Assembly: GCF_000004075.3 (NCBI RefSeq)
Contig: NC_026661.2
Coordinates: 19,372,307-19,436,306 of the forward strand
DNA length: 64,000 bases
Direction of reading: 5' to 3'
From: Cucumis sativus
Lineage: Eukaryota > Streptophyta > Magnoliopsida > Cucurbitales > Cucurbitaceae
Part shown: positions 14,230-25,200 of the stretch, piece by piece
How the letters are laid out: the number at the start of each line of letters is the position of its first letter
How positions within the stretch are numbered: position 1 is the first letter of the stretch
The notes under the pieces: model-generated
Told to the model about the DNA's origin: nothing
The model's database searches: none
What the model saw: the letters and a program-made list of their open reading frames with translations, nothing else
Program-made: the position numbers and the translations under genes

Positions 14230-16990
14230 GTCCATATTATAACATTTAATATGTAAAAAATAATAAAATATATACCACTGCATAAAAATGAGTAAAAGAC
14301 TAAACTAATGTGAAACCAACTTTTCTTTTTTTTTTTTTTTGCTTCCAATTAAACTTCTCAAGTTATCGTTAATGGGTAATTCTTTCACAATTTATTTGAT
14401 AAATAATTATAGATATTAAATTTCAATTTAAGAAATGTGTTATTAGTTGCTATCATTGATACTAACTATCATTTTATTTGTATGATAGTTATTAAAGAGC
14501 ATAATTGACATTTTAAAAAAATTGCTGATTGATCGGCCAACATTACTATTTTTGCAAACATTTTATCTCTACGTTGTTTACGGTAAATTTTATTATTGTT
14601 TTAGAGTATGCTTGATAGTAACGATTTAGCTAATTTTAAAATGATTGTAGTTTATAATAATGATAATAATATAGTTTAGAGAGAGAGATTTGTATTGGTT
14701 TCCAAGGCGTAAGAGGTGAATGGGTCACGGTATTGTTTGAATCATGGGTTTCCCGACTAACTAAAACAAGCTTTCAAGTCTCCATATCACTTCCTCTCTC
14801 ACATTCTCACAAGTGAAAATCTTCTTTTCAAAAAAGAAATTGAAAATGCCCCCACGCACCTCAACGTTCAACAAAATAAAATAAATATCATCAACATCAT
14901 ACATAAAATTTCTCTCTATCAATATTTTCATTTCACTTTTTCTTCAATTATTTTACTTACCTTCAATTTTATCCATTACTTTTAACTCTTTTACGTTTTA
15001 TATTTTTTTCATAGACAATAAATTATTATTACTATATAACATTTTCAAATGATGGAATTACGTAAAATAAGGTATGACCAACTAAAATATCAAATAAAGT
15101 CACGTACAAACAAATCATCTTAGGTCACTATCCTTTTTTCTTTTTTTGTCGTACGTCATTTCTCAAACTAAAATGACAAATTTAATCAAATTCCATGTCA
15201 CACAAGAGAACTTAAGAGACTTAATACTCGACCCTACCATTTCAAAGACACAGCCTCTCTAGGCATCAAGTAAAAACAAATTCTTTTATTAATAACCCAT
15301 GATAAAGTTTTTGTGCTTGCATTTCCATACAATATTAAGATAGTAATAATAATTCTATTTGATTTGGTACAAATGTTAGTTTTACAACCTCACGTATAGA
15401 TCAAATTTCTTTTAAATTTTAAAACTTCAAATCTCCTATTCTCCACTTAACCATTTTGCTATAAACACATCATTTAAGTTTTAACTAATGGTGTGAAATT
15501 TAAAATTATTATTAAATAAATTTGGAGATTGTCATTTTGAAATATTATTGAAATTGAGATTTGAAAATGAAAAGATGTTATGATGTTTGTTAAGAATCCA
15601 AATTGTGAAAGGGTGTATCCATATCCAGTTGGTCATCAATTGTTTACACAATACTTTGCTCTCTCACACGTCTTCTTCAACTAAAATAATATCATTTCTA
15701 TAAAATATTTCCAAACTAACTTTCAAGTCTCCATTTCGCTTCCCCTCTCACGTTCTATCTTTTTCTCTAAAAAAAAATAGAAATTGAAAATGTCTCCACG
15801 CGCTTCAACGCTCAACAAAATTAAATAAATATCATCAACATCATATATTTCTTTAACTTTCTTACCTTCAATTTTATGCATTACTTTTAACTTTCCTACC
15901 TTTTATATTTTATCTCTAAAAACCAACAAATTGTTATTACTATATAACGTTCTTAAATAATAGAATTATGTGATCAAATCAGAAATAGACAATTAAAATA
16001 TCAAATAAGGTTACGTACAAACAAATCATCTTAGGTCATTTCTCAAACTAAAAGTTCTAAACATTTCACATTCTTATATTTTGAAATATTATTGAAATTT
16101 GAACATTGAAAGTGTTGTTGAAATAGATGTTATGATGTTTGTTAAGAATCCAATTGTCAAAGGATGTGAAGTTGTTTGGCAAATCTATATATATTTTTCT
16201 ACTTCATGGTGCTCTCTCACTCATGTGTTCTTCAACTAAAATAATATCAGTTCTAAAAAATATTGTAATTCACCTTAGTCAAAGTTGTGAACTATTAGAT
16301 TGATACACAATTGATTAAATAATCATTCAATTTAACTACAATATCAACCATATCTCTTATTTCGTTTCGTTTGTATAATTAATTAATTCATTCGTATCTC
16401 AACTCTCTAACTTTAATAATACGCACAAATTTTTAATACAATAGAAAAAGAAATTCAAACACCAACACCAAAACTATTCATATCATTAGTTCATACAACA
16501 TATGATCTTATTTTGGTTACTTCATTAAACAAATTTATCAACGAGTATTAAGCAATCTAATTTTCCATAGTATTGGACACAAATTCATATCAAATACCTA
16601 ACTGTTATACAATGTATATTCATCCAACAACGTAAATTTAACATAAGTGATCCAAGGAAAAACATTATCATATACTTTTTTTTTTGTATTTTAAATTTTA
16701 TTCAAAGATGAGCTACATTTTTTAATTTATAACCAAACACGTAATTTGAATTTTAACTCGAAACTATTTTTTGAAAATCGTAAATAAAGAAAGAATTTGT
16801 TTTCTGACTTCCTACTAAATTTTGTTCGAATATTTTTAAATTTTTCACGTTATTTTTATCAATATGAAAATTGTAAAACAAGAAATAGAACCTAATGATA
16901 TTATATCCTAATCTATTTTGTTTCTAACTTAGGTTAGTTTATATATAATTCATTCATTCAATACAAACATTATTCATTCGGTAAAAGCGT
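14230..16990. other. Intergenic AT-rich region with a diverged tandem duplication
   Basis: No gene recognised. The main structure is a tandem duplication at about 14768-16265, listed separately. The rest is AT-rich sequence with short poly-A/T runs. Confidence 0.6.
14768..16265. repeat. Diverged direct tandem duplication, unit about 0.9 kb
   Basis: Unit A (about 14768-15716) and unit B (about 15717-16265) share the same order of words. CTTTCAAGTCTCCAT is at 14770 and 15720; ATAAATATCATCAACATCAT is near 14880 and 15824; ACGTACAAACAAATCATCTT is near 15102 and 16011; ATGTTATGATGTTTGTTAAG is near 15575 and 16128; TCTTCAACTAAAATAATATC ends each unit. Unit B lacks roughly 370 bp in its second half. 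No coding capacity is seen in either copy, so this is a duplicated non-coding segment of moderate age. Confidence 0.85.
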
Positions 16991-17030
16991 TGTTGATAGA
17001 CATGTCAGCATGTGTGGAGCCCACGAACTC

Positions 17031-17070
17031 CACGTGTTTCGTACACGTATATATATCTCTAAGCCACGTA
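17031..17070. promoter_or_regulatory. Cluster of ACGT-core (G-box/ABRE-like) elements
   Basis: Three ACGT cores lie within 40 bp, 137-176 bp before the start codon of the membrane-protein gene: CACGTG at 17031, TACACGTA at 17042 and CCACGTA at 17064. A short TATATATA run lies between the second and third. bZIP and bHLH factors bind such boxes, so ABA- or light-linked control is a reasonable inference. Confidence 0.55.
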
Positions 17071-17206
17071 ATTAATCTTTATTACATTTTTTATTGTTTT
17101 ATTTATTCATTGGATATTATAAAAAGCGTACATTTGGATCGTCGTCTTCAAGGGACTCTCATGCCAAACAAAAACCTTTCCTCCCACTCTCTCCCCATTC
17201 GCTTCC

Positions 17207-19241
17207 ATGGCCAAATCCTCAAATTCCAAATCCAAACCTCACTTTTTCCTCTGCTGTTTTGGATACTCCGACAAGCTTCCCCGCTTTAAGCCCCTCAAAT
17301 CCCCCGCCGGTCACCGTAAACGTCAGTTTTCTTGGTTTAGGAACTCAAAGCCTCCTACGCCCCTTCATTCTTCCTCTTTTCCTTCCCATACGAACCGCTC
17401 CGTTACTAATTCCGACCGCCTCTCCTCGGTTTCTATTGCTCCCACCGCCACTACTAATTCCTCCAATGAAGATTTAGCCGTGCCGGTGGCCACAAATCGA
17501 ACCGGCGAGGAGGTGATCATCAGCCCGCATGAGGTATTTGAATTTTGCTTCGACATTTTTTTTTTTTCTTTTTTAAATTAATTTGAAAACTTACCATTAA
17601 GATTAATTTTTTGAAAAATTATTTCACATAACAAAATTACAAGAAAATATTTACAAAAAATATATAGAAATTTCGTATTATGTTAAAGATATCAAAAAAA
17701 TTAGTAATTGTATTTATTGAATAAGCATGAGAGTAATCAAAGTAATGAAAAAAAAAAGATATAGATTTGACTCGTATTGGCATGGGTGAACTAGTCTTAT
17801 TAATTTTATATAATTAGGTATGCCAGATTTAATTTATAGTAAAATATGTATATGAACAACGACAAATTGTAATCAAGTATTTTTTTTCTTTCTATTTTTG
17901 AAAATAAAAACTTTAAAAAATTTAGCCTATTAGTTTGATATCTTTAATTAAAGAAGCATTAATATGACCTATTGAAGTAATTAATGTGGTCTAGTTAGTT
18001 ACATAATCTATACCACATCAAATCAAATGAATAAATATGTTACATCAATCAAATGAATAAATATGTTACATCAAACTTTGAATTAATAGAGGTGATTTTT
18101 TCTTTTTTTCAAAAGGGATTAAAGCTTAATCAAATAGTAGATTTTAAAAAAATGATAAAATTATCTCGTAATAATATCCAATCAATTCAAATTGAATTTA
18201 TCCAAATTATATAGTTTTTTTTAATATTTATAACGAAGTTAAATTATAAATTTTGAAATAAAAAACTTCATCTATGTACCATAAAAAGTTTTTGAACTTT
18301 AAAGATATTTAATGAATCTTTTGACTTCTAGCCCCAATGTTTTTTAAAAACATTGAAAATAATACTAAACCTTTTGTTCCATTTAACATTTTTTAAAAAA
18401 TAAAACGAACTTATTAGATGTGGAAGATGAAAAAGTACATAAAAACTTTGGATGAAAATACAATAGAGATATAACTCATTTTCTTTTTTAATTAAAAAGG
18501 AGAACCTCTATTAAATATAACACGTCGAACCAAAACTTCTTCACAAATCGGCTTTATTTTAGATAAAAAAATGTCCTACGGATTTATAGAAATTGTGTAC
18601 TATGGCTTATGTAGTCAAATCCTGTTTACGATGAATTGTATGTTTAATATCATATCAAAATTTCTATTTTTATTTTTAATTTTTTTTCATTTTAGGTAAA
18701 AAATGACACTGTCGCAGGAAAAACTATCCATGGGAGTAGTGAGCATTCAAACTCGCCAAACAAACCCATTGATCAAAGTCAATCAAGGTTCTCATTAACG
18801 AAAAGACTCGAGTCGTTTAGATCAATCCGGTTCAATCAAACAGCCCCACCAAAAAAGAATACAAAATCGATCAACGTACAAACACCCACCATATCACACT
18901 CTTTATCATTTCCGCCACCAAAACCAACCCCATCAAACAGAGTTAGTGAATTGCGAGAAAGCAAACGCGTTTGTTCAAAGTCAAAAAACAGAAAATCGAG
19001 CCAACAGTACCGATCGGTAGCGGCGATGTCGGTTTTGATGATGACGTTGGCAATGATGGTAGTTTGGGGAAGAATTTGTGCGATATTATGTACGGCAACA
19101 TGGATTTTTATTGTAACAAGTTTAAGGTCAATTGTTGAAGAATATGAAGGAATTGATTTTGTTGAATCTGATTCATATTCGGAAGGGTTTAAGAAGAAAT
19201 TAGTGGTTTTAAAAGGGTTTGTTTGTAGAAATCATAAATAA
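17207..19241 (+). CDS. Plant-specific protein with C-terminal transmembrane segment (At5g23160/At5g08240-like)
   Basis: Two exons, 17207-17533 and 18696-19241, joined in frame (SPHE|VKNDT), give 290 aa. I do not recognise an enzymatic domain. The N-terminal two thirds are basic, rich in Ser/Pro/Lys and probably disordered; the start reads MAKSSNSKSKPHFFLCCFGY. A conserved block around SRFSLTKRLESFRSIRFNQ follows. A hydrophobic stretch (MSVLMMTLAMMVVW into ICAILCTATWIFIVTSL, about residues 216-250) gives one or two membrane spans. A short acidic-to-basic tail ends VCRNHK. The position beside CYP86B and SCPL34 matches the small transmembrane proteins found beside CYP86B1 and CYP86B2 in Arabidopsis, as I recall. 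The shape suggests a cytosolic tail anchored at the ER or plasma membrane; this is inference only. Function unknown. Confidence 0.8.
18022..18073. repeat. 26-bp tandem repeat, two copies
   Basis: ATCAAATGAATAAATATGTT followed by ACATCA is repeated head to tail at 18022 and 18048. It lies inside the intron of the membrane-protein gene. Confidence 0.85.
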
Positions 19242-20448
19242 TAGAAAATCTGGTGGAAGGAAGTATAGAGAAATGGACATTATTGAAAGGAATTTATTTA
19301 TTTGATTATTTTGTATAATTTGAGTATGATATAAATTGTGGTTAGGGTAATTTATTTATTTGATTGTATATGGTTGGGTGGCAGTTTGGAATGACCTTAG
19401 GTTGAATGGCATATGTCTTGTGATCCAATTCAAGTCGTTCTCATTTTTTAAAAGAAGAAAAGGGGTTTTCTAGAAGGTTTGTTAAGTTAATTAATTAGCT
19501 TACAACTTTCTTGTGCTTTGTGGTTGGGGAAGTTGGGGCTTTCATTGCATTTCTCACTCACAATATAAATGACAATATGCATATTTCCCTTTCTTAGTTA
19601 GTTTATTCCAAACTTTATAAAAACTTAGCTCAAATATTGGTGGGTTTATTTACACCTTTTTAGACAACTTTTACTTGTCAAATCTCTCACAGGTTCTTTA
19701 TAAAAGTAGAACAAAAGTAAATTTGAATACATCTCTATACATCTTTATCATGCCTGCAACTCTTTAAGTTTTATTAATGTAAAAATTAAGTTGATGTACA
19801 GAAGATATTTTATGGTATGTTCTTGAATTTTTATCAATTTAGCCTTGTTGTCGAACTATCTAGTGAAAGAGTATTTGCATTAGTGAGACTAGAAAGAGTA
19901 TTTGCATTAGTGAAATGTAAAGTTTAACACACTTTGATGTTTAATGTAGTACGTGCATGTGAGTTGTCTTTTGAAGTTTACTTACTTCTTTCTTTTGAAA
20001 TCTCAAGATCGTGAGATTGAAGTATTTATAAGGTATTTCTTCTTACACCCATATGAGGTTATGTGTATAACATCAACAACGTGATGGTAGATGATCAAAG
20101 TTAAACTCTACAGTCTTTTTTTTATTATGATTAGTTAGTTGATTGAGAATGAGATTTCAAATTTAAGACATGTATTATCAGCTTAAACTTTGATTTCAAG
20201 ATAAGAAATAAGAAATATATACAAATAATTAATTGAAAAATATACATTCAGGTAGAGTTATTTATTTATTTATGAAATAGATACACATCCCAAATCCAAA
20301 ACTATTATCAATCAAAGCATATATATAATTCCATCTCCAATTTTTCCTTTTTTTTTTTTTTTCCACTCGTTCACTTAAAACAAACATTTTTCTTCAAATC
20401 TAAAAATAAAAACTATCATTATTTCAAATTTATTAACACTCCCACTAA
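19242..20448. other. Intergenic spacer between convergent genes
   Basis: AT-rich 3' flanks of the membrane-protein gene (+) and the P450 gene (-). A short local repeat, AGAGTATTTGCATTAGTGA (about 19868 and 19894), is visible. No gene supported. Confidence 0.6.
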
Positions 20449-22759
20449 TCAATTTAACTTAATGTATTTCCGAAGTTGCCCCTCTTCTCGTTTGATCAAA
20501 TTGACCTTCAAGCCCTTCTTCATGTAGAAAGTTAGGGCAAGCTTCGGCTCCACCGGATGCCCCCTCACCACCGCTACCCGGTACCGGCTGATGATAGAAG
20601 CGGCCACGTATTTCATTTGGTAATACGCAAAATCCTTTCCAAGACACAGCCGAGGGCCCCCATTGAAGGCGGTGAATCGATATGCCGATTCGCTCATGAA
20701 TCGACCCTCTCTCATCCATCTCTCAGGTTTGAATTCGCGACAATCTTTCCCCCAAATCGCTTCCATTCTTCCCATTGCGTATATTGCGTAGATGATTTTC
20801 GTTCCTTTCTTCAGAACCGTTCCGTCTGGGAATACATCGTCCTCCACAACCTGAATCAGACGGATTATCGATTAGATTTCTGAAGTTTTCTTTCGAAATT
20901 AGAATGTGAATGAGTAATTGTTATAATTACCTCTTTGTGATCGAATGGAACTGATGGATACAATCTTAGGGCTTCGGAAATGGCGGCGTGCAAATACTCC
21001 ATTCTTTTTATCTCCTCTGGTTTGAACACTAATGAATCGAATCGAAGCTCTCTGGTTTTGGCCTCTTCTCGTTCGCCGACGATTCTGCAAATTTCTTCTA
21101 GAATTTTATCTTCTACATCGGGATTTTGATCGAGCAACAAGAAGAACCAACTCAATGCTACGGAAGACGTGTCTCTTCCGGCGAGTATGAAATTGACGCA
21201 AATATCTCTGAGAAACTTATCGGAGAATGGGCGTCCTTGCTCGTCCCTTAGCTTCATGAATACAGTTAATAGGTCGGATCTTTGGTTTTCAGCTTGAGAT
21301 TCCGCCGGCGTAGAGAGTTCTCTCTTCCGTGTTTGAATCACGTCCTCCGCAAATTCGTCGACGGCTTTGATCGATTGCTTCAGCTTCTTTTCAATTCCTA
21401 TGTTCAGGTACCTGCTTAAATTTAAATTAATTAAAAAAAATTGGGTTTTTTTAAAATAAGAATAATACCTGAATAACAATTTGATACATAGATATATATT
21501 TATGAAATTACACATTACACTCAAAATAATCTATTTACACTTTGTTGTCTCAAAACTAAATGATAGGCTTTTTCCACCCTAAATTATAAGAAATATTTTT
21601 TTAATTTGTGATTTGAAAAAGGTGCAACAATGACTTAGGAAAAGAAAATGATCATTGGGGATGTTCTTAAATGACATCTATTCTGAGAGTATTTTTTAAA
21701 AAGTTGTAGATAATGTTACAAAATTTGAAAGTAATAGCTTAGTATAGTTCAATGGTAATTTAGCTATGGTTATAATTTACCAAAGCTGTAATTTAGCCCT
21801 TTTTCTAAGTACAATTTAACCAATACTTTGTTGCTGTAGAAGTATGGAGTCAAAATTTTATTGACATTGATTACTAGTAATATCTTAACTGATTAGTTAG
21901 GTTTTGGTGGGCAGCTCTACAATAAACTATTTTCAAACAAAAAAGGATTAACTATTTGAATATGCAAAATTAGAAAAAGAAAATACCTCATGAATTTCCA
22001 TATGAATGTAGGTGTGATGAAGCGTATAACAGTGACTTCAGTTGCATCCTCAAAGGCCTTAGCAAATGGAATCTCCGGCAAGCCGCTGCGCAAGCAACCG
22101 GGATCCACCCCAAAGGCAATCATACACACATTATCAAACGTCAACCTCAATAGAACATCCTGCAAGTCCACCGTTGTTGCTTGCCCCTCGAAATCCTCCA
22201 ACACTGCTTCCAGCCTCGAGTGCACAAGCTCCACCAATGACTCCACTGTCATTTGTCGAAACCTTGCCGAGTGAAACTCAATGCTGGCTACCTTTCTCTG
22301 TCGTTGCCATGTCTCGTCGTCAGCCCCGAATATTCCATCACCAAGTAAGTCTCTCACGGTGTCGCGAAAGAAAGACCCTTTTGGGTAGGAAGAAAATTTT
22401 GTCTTGAGAAGGTGTTCTAAGTTTCGAGGATCAGCCGTGACAACGCAGTTGAGACTAGTAAGCCACGGACCTCGAAATTGGAATGTGCCCTTGTGACGAC
22501 ACAAGAGGTCGGTAATCCACTCGTAGAGATTCCCACGTGTTGCTGTAATCAAAGCTGGTAACATTCCAACAATTGGCCATATAGGCAAGCCGTGTCGTCT
22601 CTTCTGTCTAACAACATGAATAACCAAGAACACGAAAAGGGCGAAAGTGATCTCTAAGATTTGGACATCGAGGAGCGACCGGAGCCCAAAGTGTCCGATG
22701 GAAATTGGAGGGGAGAAGGAGGAGGAGGAGGAGGAGGAGGAGAGGTTTCCAGAATCCAT
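20449..22759 (-). CDS. CYP86B1: Cytochrome P450 86B1-like fatty-acid omega-hydroxylase
   Basis: Three exons on the minus strand: 22759-21987, 21411-20931 and 20850-20449, giving 551 aa; Arabidopsis CYP86B1 is of similar length. The N terminus has a membrane anchor (ILEITFALFVFLVIHVV, about residues 34-50) and a proline hinge LPIWPIVGMLP. The I-helix oxygen-binding motif AGRDTS, the ExxR motif (EALRLYPSVP), the PERW motif and the haem loop FNGGPRLCLG with ligand Cys about 487 are all present. CYP86B1 is known to omega-hydroxylate very-long-chain (C22-C24) fatty acids for suberin at the ER. I chose the start at 22759 (MDSGNLSSS) because the upstream in-frame ATGs (22930 and others) add a second hydrophobic stretch unlike the family; they cannot be excluded. 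Subfamily call rests on sequence style and on synteny with SCPL34. Confidence 0.9.
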
Positions 22760-24572
22760 GATAGGTTTGTGATGAAGGAATGGAAATGCATGGGAAAACA
22801 TGGAGGAAGTTATTGTTGTGAAAAAGTGGAGAATAAGTTGAATAGTCATGCAATATAAGGCAGCAAAAAGCATGCAATTTTGGCCTTTCTTGTTTTTAAC
22901 TTGTTTTTGGCTAAAAGAAAAGTGTTTCAATTTGGTGAGCTGAAAATGCTTAAGTTTCTTAGTTGCTTGGGAGAGGAAGATGGCCTAAATAAACTAACTT
23001 TGGTGTTTCTTTTAAAATTATTATATATTAAGTTTTGGTTTCCAAAATCATTTTGAAGAATTACTAATCGGGTGTAGATTGTATTAAGCCAACAACACAA
23101 AACAACTTTGAATTATTCTAAAAAATGGAAAGTGTCATTTCCAAAAGATAAATTTTGAAATTATTAAAACAAAAGAATTGTTTTCCAAACAATCTTTTAT
23201 TCTTTTTTTAATTGTGAGAGCAATTTTTTAAAAATTAGTTTAACAATTAGTTAAGTAACTGTTTATTAATATTTTTTTCTAGTTTTGTATTATTTTGTTG
23301 GTGCAAAAACCATTTGAGTTCATGTATTTTGAGTCTTGTACTATTTGAGCTTTTGTATTTTAAATACACTTTAAAAGTCTTTTAATAAACTAAGTACAAG
23401 ACTAATTTATTGAGTTAATTAAATAGACTAAAGTTAGACATTTGAGAATATGATAGAACAAAATCTTTCGGTAGAATGACCAACTTGGTCAAATGACCAT
23501 TTGAAAAATACAACTAAAATAGTATATTACATTGTTTCATACATATAAATAATTAAACTCAACAATATTTTTGATGGTTTGAGTTTTGTAATAGAAAACA
23601 ATTAATAATTTAAATAGAAAAAGGTATCAATTTAAAATCAAGTGTAATTAATTTTTAATTGATTTTGTCTTTTTCACACCAATGTTTTTTAATTTAAAAC
23701 AAAATGGTTTAACATTTTCTTTTTTATCTATTTGATATCTTAATTTGTTTGATAGAATTTTAAATTTTAAGATATTATTATTTAAGAAACTACAAAATTC
23801 ATTAGACTTGAGTTTTGTAACAACGGTGTAGAATGGTTGGATGTTTCCTCATAAACTTACATATAAATGATTTTTTTAACAAAATGAATTAATGTCACTT
23901 ATTGGTTACTAATACTTTTAGTTAAATGTTGATTTTAAATGTATTAATTAGATTTAATAACTATCCATTAATAACTTCATAACTAATATTTTGTGTTAAT
24001 CATCAACCTTCTAATTAATTTATATTAATTGATTTTTAGTAATTAATTAAGGAAAATTGTGTCACAAAATATTTATCCGTGTAATTGATTTTAAATTAAT
24101 TACACTTTATATTAGTTGATTTTAAATTAATTTAAGTAAAAATTTCAAAAATATAACATTAGGATATCAAATAGATAAAAAAGAAAATGTTAAACCAACC
24201 AAACCTAATTCTATATTCTTTGTTTTTTGTCTATCAATTGTGAACACTTAAACATTTAGGTTTACAATATTTTCATGTTATGTATCACTTTTTTTTATTG
24301 TAAGGAATACACTGATTTGAGTAAATTGGAAAGAATTTGGGTAGGAATTTGTTCAAAGACTTTAGAAAGTCAATTATTTGGGGGATAAGGTGTGTGGAAA
24401 TTAAAAGGTGAAATCATAAGATTGTAATCTATTTGGGTATTATATTTGAGTGTGTATTTGATTTTGGAGAGTGGGTGTGGCTGATAACCTACTCATTAAT
24501 TGATTCCAAACCCTAATTTTAGTGGTTGATTTCCCCTCCCTAACTTTTCCCCAAGTGGACTTCTTTTTTTTT

Positions 24573-24594
24573 TATATATATATATATATATATA
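24573..24594. repeat. (TA)n microsatellite
   Basis: Uninterrupted TA dinucleotides, about 11 units, after a poly-T run. Confidence 0.9.
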
Positions 24595-24843
24595 ATTAGT
24601 ATTAATTCAAGCACAAAAATAAAATAGTATATATAATATTGTAGATGAATTTCACAAATTTGGTTAAAGTATTTAGTTTAGAATTTGACATGGGGTACAA
24701 TAGTTATAAAAATTATAACAAACCACCAAAATATTTACAATGTATAAAATAATTATGAAAACGAAAAAAATCTATAAGTTCACAATGTAAAATACCAAAA
24801 TTATCTTATCAACATGCGATAAATCGGTCACACATGCCCAAAC

Positions 24844-24869
24844 GATCATGTAGGTTTTGGTACATGATC
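24844..24869. repeat. Perfect short hairpin
   Basis: Arms GATCATGTA (24844-24852) and TACATGATC (24861-24869) are exact reverse complements around the 8-base loop GGTTTTGG. It is at the left edge of a repeat-rich island. Confidence 0.75.
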
Positions 24870-24889
24870 TCGAACATACCATGTCGCGG

Positions 24890-25200
24890 GATGAAAGAAC
24901 ACGATCGTGTAGATACTCTCGATTAGAATAGGTCCGAGCTCTTTTAAATGTTCTTCTTTAAATTCAATCTCGACAAGAACAGGTTTGAGATAGCTCCGAG
25001 ATCCTTCAAATTTCATTTTTTTTTGCCTTCAATCTCGGCTGGACTCAAGCTCGAGATTGCCTGAGAATCTTTAAATATCCTTCTCTATTTCGAGGTTCGC
25101 TTGGAAAATGTCCCCATTTGGCTCAAGATTATAATTAAATATCCTTTAGTTATTCACTCTCGGGCCTTAATTGCACCAAAATGGCCCGAGATTAATAAAT
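24890..25200. repeat. Diverged short tandem repeat island
   Basis: Three or four degenerate units of roughly 65-75 bp alternate a CTCGAGAT/CTCCGAGATC-like word with a pyrimidine-rich TTTAAATNTCCTTCT-like word, ending at GGCCCGAGATTAAT near 25194. The island is richer in GC than the surrounding DNA. It may be the relic of a mobile element; no family assigned. Confidence 0.45.
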
